Source of the DNA: Mitsuokella sp. oral taxon 131 str. W9106
GTDB taxonomy: Bacteria > Bacillota > Negativicutes > Selenomonadales > Selenomonadaceae
Direction of reading: 5' to 3'
Assembly: GCF_000469545.1 (NCBI RefSeq)
Contig: NZ_KI273056.1
Coordinates: 1-64,000 of the forward strand
Length of the DNA: 64,000 nt
The notes beneath the pieces are model-generated. The model was not told where the DNA came from. It searched no databases and saw only the letters and a list, made by a program, of their open reading frames with translations. Position numbers and translations under genes: made by a program. Positions 16,476 through 26,364 of this stretch are shown in pieces. The number at the start of each line of letters is the position of its first letter. Within the stretch, counting starts at the first letter, position 1.

Positions 16476-18332
16476 TTATTCTTCCGGCTTGTAGAGCGTA
16501 AACGTCAGGCCGAATGCGACGGCGAAGCCGACGGCATTGACGAGGATGTACTGCGGAAGCGCGTTGATGTAGAGGAGCGTGCCCGGGAGGACGGTGATGC
16601 CCATGCCCGTTCCAGCGAGGTGGAATATGCCCGCGAGCGCGCCTGCGCAGGCGCCGCCTGCGAGTGCATAGAGGAAGGGCTTCATGAAGCGCAGGTTGAT
16701 GCCGAAGATGACCGGCTCGGTGATGCCGAGGAAGGCGGGAACGATCGAGGAGATGTAGAGTGCGCGCTTCTTCTTGTTCTGCGTGCGCGCTGCGACGGCT
16801 GCCGCCGCGCCGCCCTGTGCGATGATCGCGCCCGTGATGATCGCGTTGAACGGATCGGCGCCCGTCGTCGCAAGGAGCTGTACTTCAAGGGCATTGAATA
16901 CGTGATGGACACCGAAGACGACGATGACCTGATGGAGACCGCCGACGACGAAGCCGCCGATGCCGTACGGGAGCGCGAGGAAGCTCTCGACCGCGCCGAA
17001 GACCACAAGCTCAATCGTGTGCATGATCGGGCCAACGACGAGCAGCCCGAGGAGCATGGAGATAAAGAGCGTCAAGAACGGCGTCACGATGAGGTCGATG
17101 ACATCGGGCACGAATGTCTTGAGCCACTTTTGCAGCTTCGCGGCGAAGATGCCGAGCACGAGCGCGGGGAGGACCGATCCCTGATAGCCGACGACTGGAA
17201 CGGAAAGCCCGAGGATGTCCATGTAGATGGGCTGCGCCTCGCCTCCCGCGATCGCGTAGGCATTCGGGAGCTGCGGCGCGACGAGCATGAGGCCGAGCAC
17301 GATGCCGATGACGGGCGTGCCGCCGAAACGCTTCGTCGTCGACCAGCAGACGAGTGCCGGCAGGAATGCAAACGCCGTATCGGTGAGGATCTGGCTCATG
17401 CGCAGGATATTGTCGCTGAACGAAAGGCCGAGCGAGAGCGATGCGCCGCGCAGCCCCATAAAGAGGCCGGTCGCGACGAGGACGGGAATGATTGGCACGA
17501 AGACATCGCCGAGCGTGCGGCTGATCTTCTGCACGAGCGTCATCTGCTCGTAAGCCTCCGCCTTATTGTTGCTCGCGCCTGCGAGCTCCGTTCCCGCGAC
17601 AAAAGCGTCGTAGACCTTGTCGACAAAGCCCGTGCCGAGAATGATCTGGTACTGTGCCGCCGCGAAGAACTGCCCCTTGACGCCGTCGATGTTTTCAATC
17701 GCCTTTTCGTCCAGCTTTTCCTTGTCGTTCAGGATGAGGCGCAGGCGCGTCGCGCAGTGCTCGGCGCTCCGCACGTTCCCCTTGCCGCCGACGTATTTCC
17801 AGATGAGCTTTGCGACGCGTTCCTCGTCGGGAAGGTTTGCGTACTCCGCCGCATCGGCATCCGCGCTTTCGCTGCCCGCGTCCGCTTCCTGCTCCGCTTC
17901 CGTGACGATCTCTTTATCGCCGAGTGCGACGGTGACTTTGTCGTAGTCGCAGGCATTCGTCACGAGCACGGGCGTCGTCGTATCGTAGCCCGCCGCGCGG
18001 ATCGCCGCCTCGTCAAACTCCAGGAGGAGGTCGCCTTTCTTGACGCGCGCGCCCTGCTCGACCTTCGCGGTGAAATGCGCACCGCCGAGCTTTACCGTGT
18101 CGAGCCCGACGTGTATGAGGATATCTGCCCCATCGTCTGCGTGAATGCCGATCGCGTGCTTCGTCTCAAAGAGCACCGTGATCTCGCCGTCGACCGGCGA
18201 GACGACTTTCCCCTTTGGATTCCGCACGGCCGCGCCCTTGCCCATCGCGCCGCCCGCAAACGCGGGGTCGCTTACCTTGCTGAGTTCGATGAGCTCGCCG
18301 TCGAGCGGGCTGTCGAGCCGAATCTCCTTCAT
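16476..18332 (-). CDS. scrA: Sucrose-type PTS enzyme II with domain order A-B-C
   Basis: This 618-residue permease imports and phosphorylates a sugar, probably sucrose given the GH32 hydrolase next to it. The IIA domain is N-terminal (about 1-140) with active His74 in ILIHVGLDTV and supporting His59. An acidic linker (about 143-170) leads to IIB with phospho-Cys193 in AEHCATRLRL. The membrane IIC domain fills about 245-615 and includes GITEPVIFG. In the usual glucose/sucrose-family proteins IIA is C-terminal (B-C-A) or separate, so this order is unusual. AAGGAGG precedes the ATG. A LacI-type operator overlaps the start of transcription. Confidence 0.9.
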   Translation of the reverse strand: MKEIRLDSPLDGELIELSKVSDPAFAGGAMGKGAAVRNPKGKVVSPVDGEITVLFETKHAIGIHADDGADILIHVGLDTVKLGGAHFTAKVEQGARVKKGDLLLEFDEAAIRAAGYDTTTPVLVTNACDYDKVTVALGDKEIVTEAEQEADAGSESADADAAEYANLPDEERVAKLIWKYVGGKGNVRSAEHCATRLRLILNDKEKLDEKAIENIDGVKGQFFAAAQYQIILGTGFVDKVYDAFVAGTELAGASNNKAEAYEQMTLVQKISRTLGDVFVPIIPVLVATGLFMGLRGASLSLGLSFSDNILRMSQILTDTAFAFLPALVCWSTTKRFGGTPVIGIVLGLMLVAPQLPNAYAIAGGEAQPIYMDILGLSVPVVGYQGSVLPALVLGIFAAKLQKWLKTFVPDVIDLIVTPFLTLFISMLLGLLVVGPIMHTIELVVFGAVESFLALPYGIGGFVVGGLHQVIVVFGVHHVFNALEVQLLATTGADPFNAIITGAIIAQGGAAAAVAARTQNKKKRALYISSIVPAFLGITEPVIFGINLRFMKPFLYALAGGACAGALAGIFHLAGTGMGITVLPGTLLYINALPQYILVNAVGFAVAFGLTFTLYKPEE

Positions 18333-18370
18333 GTCTTGTCCTCCTTCTCATCGAGTCTTCAGAATAAGAA

Positions 18371-18384
18371 TGAAACCGTTTTCA
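18371..18384 (-). promoter_or_regulatory. LacI-type operator of scrA
   Basis: TGAAAACGGTTTCA (minus strand) is a near-palindrome starting 5 bases downstream of the -10 box, a position where a bound repressor would block the polymerase. A related site, GAACCGGTTC, lies in the same place at the 49.2-kb sucrose locus. Confidence 0.75.
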
Positions 18385-18389
18385 TAAAT

Positions 18390-18418
18390 ATTGTACGCGC
18401 GGAATACGAAGAAGTCAA
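18390..18418 (-). promoter_or_regulatory. Promoter of scrA
   Basis: Minus-strand TTGACT (18418-18413), 17-base spacer, TACAAT (18395-18390). Confidence 0.8.
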
Positions 18419-18424
18419 TTCTGG

Positions 18425-18470
18425 TACAAAAAAAGGCACCTGTTCCAAATGCATGGAAATGTGCCGTTTC
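18425..18470 (-). terminator. Terminator after the repeat-containing exported protein
   Basis: On the minus strand, GGCACATTTCC pairs imperfectly with GGAACAGGTGCC and is followed by seven T residues, directly downstream of the stop at 18484. Confidence 0.75.
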
Positions 18471-18483
18471 TTTTGCGCTATTT

Positions 18484-19224
18484 TTAGTCGGCCACGCCCA
18501 CGCGGTGCCGGCCGCATCCCGCTCGCCCATGGTAGGAAACGCCGAGCGCCTCCGCCACATCCGACCAACTGTTGTCCGGCTTTTTCATTTCGAGCACATC
18601 GCGCACGTCGCGGCCCGATTCCTTTGCGAGGCAAGCCGCGCGCGCGATGTCGCGCGGACGGTATCCCGAAGAGAGGAGGGCGAGCGCATCGGCCTCGGAA
18701 AGCGTATCGCCGTCCGCCAAGCGATGCGCCGTCACTTCGTCCTGTGCCATGCGCCAGCGCTCCGGCGAGATGCCGAGCTGCTCCTCTACGTCGCGCCAAT
18801 CCGCGTTCTTCCGCACCATGTCGAGCACGTCCGCAAAGGACGCGTCGCTCGCCTTGGAGAGCATGGCGACGCGCGCAATCGTGCGGAAACTGTATCCCTC
18901 CCTGATGGCGGTCTCCACTTCGCCCACGTTTACGCCGTACGTTTCGGCAAAGTCCGTCGCAATCGCTGCGATGTCTTCCTCGCGATAGCCGTGCCACATG
19001 CGCGCATCGCCCATCCAGCCGCGGCGCATGTGCCTGCCACCCCAGCCGTGCCTCGGCGTGCCATACCATCCACAGCCCCAGTCTTCCTGCGGCTCATCGC
19101 CGTACCAGCCGCAGACGCCTGCCGCTTCCTCAGCCTGCGCCGAATGAAACGGCGCTGCGCTGCCGGCAGCGAAGAGCGCTCCCGTCAGGATTCCGGCAAG
19201 GAATTTTCTGCTCTTTATATGCAT
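18484..19224 (-). CDS. Exported protein with two 48-residue repeats, function unknown
   Basis: I do not recognise this 246-residue protein. It starts with a signal peptide (about 1-31, cleavage near SAQA-EE). A Trp/Gly/His/Arg-rich segment follows (about 38-80), then two clearly homologous repeats at about 105-152 and 183-230. Each has the pattern GY-x3-DIARxAxLxKxS, DVLxM, W-x-DV-x3-LGxS. The C-terminus again has His, Arg and Cys. The repeats look helical and could be a protein- or ligand-binding module; the first segment could bind metal, but both are guesses. The start at 19224 has GAGG 7 bases upstream. It lies after dnaB, separated by 324 bases, so it probably has its own promoter. Confidence 0.75.
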   Translation of the reverse strand: MHIKSRKFLAGILTGALFAAGSAAPFHSAQAEEAAGVCGWYGDEPQEDWGCGWYGTPRHGWGGRHMRRGWMGDARMWHGYREEDIAAIATDFAETYGVNVGEVETAIREGYSFRTIARVAMLSKASDASFADVLDMVRKNADWRDVEEQLGISPERWRMAQDEVTAHRLADGDTLSEADALALLSSGYRPRDIARAACLAKESGRDVRDVLEMKKPDNSWSDVAEALGVSYHGRAGCGRHRVGVAD

Positions 19225-19548
19225 TTGCTTTCCTCTTTTCTTTTCTCTTTCGTGCGTTCCGTCATGCGCGGCTCGAACCGCAATATGGTTTCCCCTGCTG
19301 CCTCAGCAGGAATTTGCAGGAGTTCTTTCGCTTCACTCGGCATGGCATCCCACGTTTTTTCATTGAAACAGCAGACATCGGCTGCTATTTGGATCATTTT
19401 GGGTGCTTGCGGATGAGGCTGGCATTGGGCAACGGGGTTCAAAGCCAGCCCGTTCAAAGCCCAAATCCAATCCGCCGCAGCCGCTGAATAAGCGGATTAT
19501 TTTCCTGTGCCATACAACGGGCAGTTCTGCCCATTCCTTTCTTCACGT
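19225..19548. other. Intergenic region between dnaB and the exported repeat protein
   Basis: A 10-base direct repeat GTTCAAAGCC occurs twice near 19436-19460, and an AATCCGC/GCGGATT hairpin (19469-19498) could weakly terminate dnaB. An 80-codon minus-strand frame here has no ribosome binding site and I do not call it. Composition is lower in GC than the flanking genes. Confidence 0.4.
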
Positions 19549-20877
19549 TCACTCCTGCAAGAGGTCGCGGAACTTCGTGAACTCCTTCTGAAAGAAGAGG
19601 CTCACACTGTCGACGGGGCCGTTGCGGTGCTTCGCGATGATGACTTCGGTGATGTTCTTGTTCTCGGTGTCCTGGTCGTAGTAGTCCTCGCGGTAGAGGA
19701 ACATGACGATGTCGGCATCCTGCTCCAGGGAACCGGACTCGCGCAGGTCGGAGAGCATCGGGCGCTTGACCTGGCGCGACTCGACGGAGCGCGAGAGCTG
19801 TGAGAGCGCAACGACGGGAACGGAGAGCTCGCGCGCGAGCGCTTTCAGCGAGCGCGATATCTCGGCGATCTCCTGCTGACGGCTCTCGCTGCCCTTGCCG
19901 CCGCGCCCCTGCATGAGCTGCAAGTAGTCGATGACGATGAGGTCGAGCCCGTGCTCCGCCTGTAGGCGGCGCGCCTTCGAGCGCAGCTCCATGACGGTGA
20001 TGCCCGCCGTATCGTCGATGAAGATCGGTGCCTTATTGAGCTTGTCGCTCGTCATGACGAGCTTGTTCCACTCCTCGTCGCCGAGCTGCCCCGTGCGGAG
20101 CTTCTGCGAGTCGATGCCGCCCTCGGCGCAGAGCATGCGCTGCACGAGCTGCTCCTTGCTCATTTCAAGGGAGAAGAACGCGACGCGCGCGCCGCGTATG
20201 CCCGCATACGTCGCGATGTTGAGCGTGAATGCCGTCTTGCCCATCGAAGGGCGTGCAGCGACGAGGATGAGGTCGGAGGGCTGAAGGCCGCTCGTGAGCT
20301 TGTCGAGGTCTCGAAATCCCGTCGCAAGCCCCGTGATGCCGCCCTTCGAGTCGTAGAGCACATTGATCCGTTCGAATGTGCGCAGCAGGATGTTCTTCAT
20401 CGGCTCAAAGCCGTTTCCGCTGCGGCTTCCCGCGATGGAAAGGATGCGCTTTTCGGCGCTGTCCATGATATTCTCGACGGTATCGGCATCCTCGTACGCC
20501 GCGCCCGCGATCTCCGTTGCGGCGTCGATGAGGCCGCGCAGCTCCGCCTTTTCACGGACGATTTTCGCGTGGTAGACGAGGTTCGCCGCCGTCGGCACGC
20601 AGTTCGCCATGGCGGTGACGAACGCGATGCCGCCGACCTTGTCGAGCATGCCCGTCTTCTTAAGCCGCTCGACGAGCGTCACGATGTCGACGGGCTCGCC
20701 CTCCGCGGAGAGTGTCGCCATCGTCTCGAAGACGACGCGGTGCGCCTCGCGATAAAAATCGTCGGGACGCAGGATCTCCTGCGCCTCGACGATGGCTTCC
20801 TTCTTGATGAGCATCGCACCGAGCACGGCTTGCTCCGCTTCGATGTTGTGGGGCGGCATGCGTTCGGGTAGTGCCAT
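19549..20877 (-). CDS. dnaB: Replicative DNA helicase DnaB
   Basis: This 442-residue hexameric helicase unwinds DNA ahead of the replication fork. The N-terminal DnaB domain begins PPHNIEAEQAVLGAM; the RecA-like C-terminal domain has Walker A AARPSMGKTAFTLN and Walker B LIVIDYLQLM. Length is typical. Its ATG is 2 bases after the lonC stop, with GGAGGAGG inside the end of lonC, so it is translationally tied to that gene. It is the last gene of the yybS-gdpP-rplI-lonC-dnaB series, an order common in Firmicutes. Confidence 0.96.
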   Translation of the reverse strand: MALPERMPPHNIEAEQAVLGAMLIKKEAIVEAQEILRPDDFYREAHRVVFETMATLSAEGEPVDIVTLVERLKKTGMLDKVGGIAFVTAMANCVPTAANLVYHAKIVREKAELRGLIDAATEIAGAAYEDADTVENIMDSAEKRILSIAGSRSGNGFEPMKNILLRTFERINVLYDSKGGITGLATGFRDLDKLTSGLQPSDLILVAARPSMGKTAFTLNIATYAGIRGARVAFFSLEMSKEQLVQRMLCAEGGIDSQKLRTGQLGDEEWNKLVMTSDKLNKAPIFIDDTAGITVMELRSKARRLQAEHGLDLIVIDYLQLMQGRGGKGSESRQQEIAEISRSLKALARELSVPVVALSQLSRSVESRQVKRPMLSDLRESGSLEQDADIVMFLYREDYYDQDTENKNITEVIIAKHRNGPVDSVSLFFQKEFTKFRDLLQE

Positions 20878-20879
20878 GA

Positions 20880-22832
20880 TTACGCCTCCTCCGATTTGAT
20901 GGGCGATTCTTCAAAGATCAGGGAAAACGCCTGCTCTGCCGTCTCGACGGGGTGAATATCGAGCCCCAAGAGGTCGTTTGGGATGTCCGTTTCGTTTTCC
21001 TTCGGGATGACGAGCGTCCGGATGCCTGCCTGCCGTGCGCCGTACGCTTTCTCGAAGACGCCGCCGACCGGGCGGATGCGCCCGGCGAGCGAGATCTCGC
21101 CCGTGACGGCGACGTCCTGCCGGATCCTCGCACCCGTAACGGCGCTCGTGATGCAGGCGAGGATCGCCGTGCCTGCGCTCGGTCCGTCGATGTTGCCGCC
21201 GCCGATGGCGTTGATGTGGATGTCGTAGTCGTGCATGTCCTTGCCCGTGAGCCTTCGGAGGACGGAAGCCGCATTGAATACGGAATCCTTCGCCATCGAA
21301 CCCGCCGTCTCGTTGAACCGCACGGTCCCCTTGCCCGCCTCGTGCGCAGGGAAGGCGACCGCCTCGATCTCGATGACCGATCCCAAAAAGCCCGATACGC
21401 CGAGTCCGAAGATGTGCCCTTCCTCCGCGTCCGGTTTCGCCTTCTTCGTAACGAACTGATAGAGACGCGAGACCTGCGCGACCTCGTAGATGGCTTCCTT
21501 CGTGATCCTAAGCCCCTCCGCCTCGCCGCCCGCCGCTTCGAGCGCGAGGCTGTAGGAATCGGCGAGGATGTTGATCGCCTTGCGCCCCTCCGTCGTGTAC
21601 TCGGCGATAAGCTCCGCGATGCCGTCATCGAGCGTGACGCGGAGCTTCCCCGCCGCGTTTTTGACGATCTGCACGATTTGTTTCGGCGTGAGCGGCTCGA
21701 AGTATATCTCGGCGCAGCGCGAGCGGAGCGCGGGATTGATGTGCCCCGCATCGCGCGTCGTCGCGCCGATGAGCACGAAGTCCGCCGGCGCGCCCTTTTC
21801 AAAGAGCTGCCGTATATACGGCGGGATCTTCGTATCGGTCGGATCGTAGTATGCCGACTCGAAGAATGCGCGCTTGTCCTCAAGCACTTTGAGGAGCTTG
21901 TTTTGGAGCGTCTCGTCCATCTCGCCGATCTCGTCGATGAAGAGGATGCCGCCGTGCGCGTCCGTCACGAGGCCGGGCTTCGGCTCGGGGATGCCGCTGT
22001 CGGCGAGCGTCTTCTGCGCCCCCTGATAGATCGGATCGTGCACGGAGCCGAGGAGCGGATTCGTGATGTCGCGCGGATCCCAGCGCAGCGTCGTTCCGTC
22101 CGTCTCGACGAACGGCGCGTCCTCGGCAAAGGGGGACGCTGCTTTTTTCTTCGCCGCCTCGAGGACGAGACGCGCCGCCGTCGTCTTGCCGACGCCCGGC
22201 GGGCCGTAGAGGAGAAGGTGCTGCGGGTACGGCGAACTGAGTTTCGCGAGCAGCGACTTCACGGCGCGCTCCTGCCCGACGATCTCCGAGAAGTCCTGCG
22301 GGCGCAGGAGCTCCATGACGCTCTGTGTCAGATGGACGTTCTCCAGTTTTTCGAGCTTCCTGCGCTTTTCGGCATCCTGCGGCGTCTCGACAGAGTTCTT
22401 CTCTTCCTTGATGACTTGGCGGCGAATGTCCTCGACGTAGTCCTCATGCTCCTTTTCGAGCTTTTCATTGACCTTTCGCTCGATCTTGTCCTCGATGCTT
22501 CGCCGCGCGCGCATATCGGCAATACGCTCGGAAAGGCGCATGAGGATCTCCGGGATCTCCGCCTCAGAGGGCGGCGGCGCGATGAGCGGGTCCTCTTCCA
22601 GGACGCGCTGGAGGGCGAGGACGCGCTCTGCGCGGCGCTCACTGCGCAGGAGTTTCATCGCATCCATGCGCCCTGCGCGAATGACGAGCTCTTCCGTGCC
22701 GATGAGGTCGATGAGCGTTCCGTAAATCGCGTCAATCTCGCGGTCAACCGGCTCGGCCATAGGCGGCTGCCGCATCGCTTCCCCATGCCGCGCCGCTTCC
22801 TTCTTGTTAAAAAACCGTTCAAAAAAAACCAT
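20880..22832 (-). CDS. lonC: Lon-family ATP-dependent protease (LonC type)
   Basis: This 650-residue AAA+ serine protease is in the Lon family but shorter than classical LonA and without its large N-terminal substrate domain. An N-terminal helical, charged region (about 1-150) precedes the AAA+ module with Walker A LLYGPPGVGKTTA and Walker B GGILFIDEIGEM. The C-terminal protease has catalytic Ser in GPSAGTA and Lys in FEKAYGA. It resembles the LonC/sporulation-Lon-like group found in Firmicutes. It lies between rplI and dnaB, where many Firmicutes have rplI-dnaB directly or with a Lon-type gene. Its substrates are unknown. Confidence 0.88.
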   Translation of the reverse strand: MVFFERFFNKKEAARHGEAMRQPPMAEPVDREIDAIYGTLIDLIGTEELVIRAGRMDAMKLLRSERRAERVLALQRVLEEDPLIAPPPSEAEIPEILMRLSERIADMRARRSIEDKIERKVNEKLEKEHEDYVEDIRRQVIKEEKNSVETPQDAEKRRKLEKLENVHLTQSVMELLRPQDFSEIVGQERAVKSLLAKLSSPYPQHLLLYGPPGVGKTTAARLVLEAAKKKAASPFAEDAPFVETDGTTLRWDPRDITNPLLGSVHDPIYQGAQKTLADSGIPEPKPGLVTDAHGGILFIDEIGEMDETLQNKLLKVLEDKRAFFESAYYDPTDTKIPPYIRQLFEKGAPADFVLIGATTRDAGHINPALRSRCAEIYFEPLTPKQIVQIVKNAAGKLRVTLDDGIAELIAEYTTEGRKAINILADSYSLALEAAGGEAEGLRITKEAIYEVAQVSRLYQFVTKKAKPDAEEGHIFGLGVSGFLGSVIEIEAVAFPAHEAGKGTVRFNETAGSMAKDSVFNAASVLRRLTGKDMHDYDIHINAIGGGNIDGPSAGTAILACITSAVTGARIRQDVAVTGEISLAGRIRPVGGVFEKAYGARQAGIRTLVIPKENETDIPNDLLGLDIHPVETAEQAFSLIFEESPIKSEEA

Positions 22833-22891
22833 AGTTCCCCTTCATGCGAAAGCGCCGAAACGGTGCTTTCCATCGCCCGTTCGGGCAGGCC

Positions 22892-23341
22892 TCACTTTGC
22901 GACAACCTTGACCTTGATCCTGCTCGTGACGCTCGGATGGATCCGGATGACGGCCTCGTAGAGGCCCTCGCCCGTCACATCGCCCTGAATCTGGATCCTC
23001 CGCCTGTCGATGTCGATATCCTGCTTCTTGAGCGCGTCCGAGACATCCTTCCCCGTCACGCTGCCGAAGAGCTTGCCGCCCTCGCCGACGCGCACGGGGA
23101 TCGTGACCTCGACGCGCTCAAGCTGCTTTGCCATGAGCCTTGCCTCGTCGGCCGCCTGCGCCTCCCTGCGCGCCTTCGAGCCTGCCTTTGCATGGGCGAC
23201 GTTGAGGTTCGCTGCCGTTGCGAGCGCCGCCGCGCCACGCGGCAGCAGGAAGTTGCGGCCGTAGCCCTCTGCGACCTCTACGATTTCGCCTGCCTTTCCG
23301 AGTTTCTTAACGTCCTGCTTCAAGATCACTTTCATCTTCAT
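22892..23341 (-). CDS. rplI: 50S ribosomal protein L9
   Basis: This 149-residue L9 binds 23S rRNA and limits frame slippage. The N-terminal RNA-binding domain ([16 protein letters not shown], then [11 protein letters not shown]) and the long central helix are intact, and the C-terminal domain has [10 protein letters not shown]. The family usually begins MKVIL, which would be the ATG at 23335; the ATG at 23341 has the better distance to AGGAG, so either start is possible. The start overlaps the end of gdpP by 35 bases. Confidence 0.96.
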   Translation of the reverse strand: MKMKVILKQDVKKLGKAGEIVEVAEGYGRNFLLPRGAAALATAANLNVAHAKAGSKARREAQAADEARLMAKQLERVEVTIPVRVGEGGKLFGSVTGKDVSDALKKQDIDIDRRRIQIQGDVTGEGLYEAVIRIHPSVTSRIKVKVVAK

Positions 23342-25316
23342 CGTTCTCCTTCATGTATTCTTCTGCAATGGCGATCGCCTTCGCCTTGATTTTCTCCATA
23401 TCGCCGTCCTTGACCTGCGCGCCGGCGACGTTCTGATGGCCGCCGCCGCCAAATGCCTCCATGATGACCTGCACGTTAACATCGCCCGTCGAGCGTGCGC
23501 TGATGCCGACCGTATCCGCCGTGAGCTGGAAGATGACGATGCTCATGCGCACGTTCTCGACGCGCAGCAGCGAATCCGCCGCCTGTGCCGCGATGATCTG
23601 CCCGTTCGGCGTGACATCGGGGCACGTCGTCACGATGAGCCCGCCCTCGTAATACGCCGCACGCGTCTTCGCCTTCGCGAGCGCGACAGTCGTCTCAAAG
23701 TCCGTACGGAAGAGATAGCGCACGAGGACGGGATCGGCGCCGCTTCGTCTGAGGTATGCCGCCGCGTCAAAGGTGCGCACGCCCGTCTGGACGGCGAAGT
23801 TTTTCGTATCGACAACGATGCCCGAATAGAGTGCCGTCGCATCGAGACGCGAGAGAGATACCTTGTCGGAAAAGTACATCAAAAGCTCCGTGATGAGCTC
23901 GCACGTCGAACTCGACGACGGCTCGATATAGGCGAGCAGCGGATTTTTGACGAAGGACTCGCTGCGCCGATGGTGGTCGATGACGACGACGTTCAGCGTG
24001 CGCTCCAAAAGCGCAGGATCGGCAACGAGATGTGGGATATGCGTATCGACGACGAAAAGCACGGGGTTCTCTGCCGTGAAGTGCATCGCCTCGCCCGCGT
24101 GAACGAAGAGATCTTCGTAGCCTTCCTTGCCCGCGAACAGATCGACAATCTTGTCAATCCCCTCGTTCATCGAGGACAATACGACATGGACCGGCTTCTT
24201 GAGGCTGCGCGCCATCCACGCGACGCCGATCGCCGCGCCGAATGCGTCGAAGTCCTCGTTATGATGCCCCATGATGTAGACGCCGTCCGCGTTCTCCAGG
24301 ATCTCGCGGACCGCATGCGAGACGACGCGCGCCTTGACGCGCGTATGCTTTTCGAGTGCCTTTGTGCGCCCGCCGAAAAACTGCGTCTTGCCATCTCCCT
24401 GCACGGCGACCTGATCGCCGCCGCGGCCGAGCGCGAGGTCGAGCTGCGCCTGCGCCTCGCCGCCGAGCTCTGCCATCGTCTGGTTTTCCGCGACGGAGAC
24501 GCCCATCGAAAGCGTGAGGGGGAGGCGGTTCGCACTGTGAAGCTGGCGTACCTTGTCGAGCACGTCGAACTTTTCCTCGATCGCGCGGTCAAGATTTTCC
24601 CGGTCGAGCACGACGAGGAACCGATCCTGCGAGACGCGGCGCATAAAGCCGTGAAGCGACTTGACCCACGCGCCGATCTGCTGGTTGACGGTGAGGATGA
24701 GCGCCGTCTGCTCCGCATCGCTTTGCCCCTGCACGACTTCATCGAAGTTGTCGACCTGTGCCTCGACGAGGACGGTACGGCTCTTCTGATGGCGTATGCG
24801 AAGGCGCTCGAAGTCCGTGACGTCCGCGACGTAGAACGCCATGAGAGGCGGCTGCCTAAGCGGCACGGGAACAGGACGGCAATGCACTTGATAGTGGCGG
24901 TCCTCATGGGCGAAGATGTACTCGCCGACCGTTCCCCAAACGGGCTCGATGATGATGTTCGGCCATATATCGTGCACATCGGTATTCTGCTCCGGCTTCT
25001 CGCCGACGTAGTCCGCGATGCGCTCGTTGCTCCACTGGATGCGCCCTTCCTTGTCGACGATGAGAATCGCCTGCGGCAGATCCTCAATGGCGTAGTTCAT
25101 CATCTCGTTGAGGTTGCGCACGACCGTACGGCAGTAACGCTCAAAGCGCTTCGTGCGGTCGTTGCAGCGCTCCCACGCAAAAAAGGCAAGGCAGAGCCAT
25201 ACGATAAACCCGACGGCTGCCAAAAAAATATTGTACGACGCGATGAGCCCGATCATCACGAGCATGACGACGAGATGCACCGTCAGATCAATCCACGCCG
25301 AAAGATTGCGCGGCAT
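23307..25316 (-). CDS. gdpP: Cyclic-di-AMP phosphodiesterase GdpP
   Basis: This 669-residue membrane protein degrades the second messenger c-di-AMP, which governs potassium, osmotic and cell-wall homeostasis. Two N-terminal TM helices (about 8-52) are followed by a PAS-like domain and a degenerate GGDEF domain without the GGDEF signature. The DHH domain has [13 protein letters not shown] and [10 protein letters not shown], and the C-terminal DHHA1 domain has [16 protein letters not shown] 25316 is preferred to the ATG two codons earlier because it is 7 bases from GAGG. Neighbours yybS and rplI match the Bacillus yybS-yybT-rplI order. Confidence 0.93.
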   Translation of the reverse strand: MPRNLSAWIDLTVHLVVMLVMIGLIASYNIFLAAVGFIVWLCLAFFAWERCNDRTKRFERYCRTVVRNLNEMMNYAIEDLPQAILIVDKEGRIQWSNERIADYVGEKPEQNTDVHDIWPNIIIEPVWGTVGEYIFAHEDRHYQVHCRPVPVPLRQPPLMAFYVADVTDFERLRIRHQKSRTVLVEAQVDNFDEVVQGQSDAEQTALILTVNQQIGAWVKSLHGFMRRVSQDRFLVVLDRENLDRAIEEKFDVLDKVRQLHSANRLPLTLSMGVSVAENQTMAELGGEAQAQLDLALGRGGDQVAVQGDGKTQFFGGRTKALEKHTRVKARVVSHAVREILENADGVYIMGHHNEDFDAFGAAIGVAWMARSLKKPVHVVLSSMNEGIDKIVDLFAGKEGYEDLFVHAGEAMHFTAENPVLFVVDTHIPHLVADPALLERTLNVVVIDHHRRSESFVKNPLLAYIEPSSSSTCELITELLMYFSDKVSLSRLDATALYSGIVVDTKNFAVQTGVRTFDAAAYLRRSGADPVLVRYLFRTDFETTVALAKAKTRAAYYEGGLIVTTCPDVTPNGQIIAAQAADSLLRVENVRMSIVIFQLTADTVGISARSTGDVNVQVIMEAFGGGGHQNVAGAQVKDGDMEKIKAKAIAIAEEYMKENDEDESDLEAGR

Positions 25317-25374
25317 ATACATACCTCTTTCTATTCAAAGCACGATTCCAAGGGCGCGGCACAGCCGCGCGGAA

Positions 25375-26349
25375 TCACGACCTCTTGTCCGTCCCGTCCT
25401 TTTTGCCGAACCGGCGGCGGTAATCAAACAGCATATCGAACAGCCCCGCAAAGGCCAAAATCTGGGCAAGTGTTCCATTCAATACGACCATCGCATAGAT
25501 GGGCACGCGAATGAGCCGCGACAAACGATACCGATCCATGACGTAGCTCATGAGCGAAAGCCCTTCGATCATCCCTGCGAAGATCGCGAGCATGTTGAGA
25601 TTGAGCGCCGCTTGGTAGAGCATCTTGATATCGCGCGTCGTGCCCCAGTAAAGACCGACAAGCGCAAAGCCAAAGACGTAAAGAAACACCTGCGGCAGGC
25701 GCCACGCGGCAAACGGCGGCAGGGCGGGCGTCTCGTGCCCGAGGCGCCGGAGGACGCGCCCTCCGACAAAATAGCCGATTGCCGTGTCGAGCAGGCCCAT
25801 CATGGCGACGACGAGCGGCAGGAGCATGGAGACGAACTGGAGCCCTTCTCCTATCTGCGCACGGCTCTTGTCGATGGCCTCCCCGGACACGCCCATCCCT
25901 TCGTACATCTGAAACGATGCGTCGAATGTCTGCTGCACCGCCTCAAGCTCCATGTTAAGGGGATTTACCCCCGTGACGGCAAAAAGAAGGCCGAGCGCCG
26001 CAAGCTTCGCGAGGATCGATACGGCAAGCGCGAGCACAAAGACCCGCACGCCGCCCCACCTACGCCGGAACCCTATGCCGAGTGCCAGCCCCGTAGGCGT
26101 GAACGAAATCGCCATACGAAGCGAGACCATCGGCTCGATGAGCGCCGCCATGAGCACGGCAGACGTTGCCGCCGCCATGACAGCCCAGCGCATGCCGTGG
26201 CGCACGACGAGCACGAGGATCGGAAGCGCATAGAGCAGTGCGAGAATGACGCCGACGACGGGCAGGCAGAGCGCACCAAGCGCCATGACGACGGAGAGCG
26301 CGACGAGCATCCCGCTCTCCGTCAGTGGTGTGATACGATGTTGTTCCAT
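25375..26349 (-). CDS. yybS: YybS-family (DUF2232) membrane protein
   Basis: This 324-residue integral membrane protein has about eight hydrophobic helices and a basic C-terminal tail. Position directly before gdpP, length and hydrophobic pattern match the YybS/DUF2232 family, which is conserved beside gdpP and rplI in Firmicutes. The biochemical function is not established. The start has GAGGGAAG just upstream. The 58-base gap to gdpP suggests a shared transcript. Confidence 0.8.
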   Translation of the reverse strand: MEQHRITPLTESGMLVALSVVMALGALCLPVVGVILALLYALPILVLVVRHGMRWAVMAAATSAVLMAALIEPMVSLRMAISFTPTGLALGIGFRRRWGGVRVFVLALAVSILAKLAALGLLFAVTGVNPLNMELEAVQQTFDASFQMYEGMGVSGEAIDKSRAQIGEGLQFVSMLLPLVVAMMGLLDTAIGYFVGGRVLRRLGHETPALPPFAAWRLPQVFLYVFGFALVGLYWGTTRDIKMLYQAALNLNMLAIFAGMIEGLSLMSYVMDRYRLSRLIRVPIYAMVVLNGTLAQILAFAGLFDMLFDYRRRFGKKDGTDKRS

Positions 26350-26364
26350 CTTCCCTCTTGCTGA

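Noticed and set aside
15768-18905. 1045-codon plus-strand open frame across the sucrose PTS genes
   Set aside because: It is a shadow of the two minus-strand genes, is low-complexity in Arg/Asp/Glu, and runs through promoters and intergenic DNA.
19215-19457. 80-codon minus-strand frame overlapping the start of the exported repeat protein
   Set aside because: It needs a TTG start without ribosome binding site, has mixed codon use and no recognisable features. The overlap with the downstream start looks accidental.
20952-25514. Two very long plus-strand frames opposite lonC and gdpP
   Set aside because: The minus-strand proteins are unambiguous; the opposite frames are charge-rich shadows without domains.
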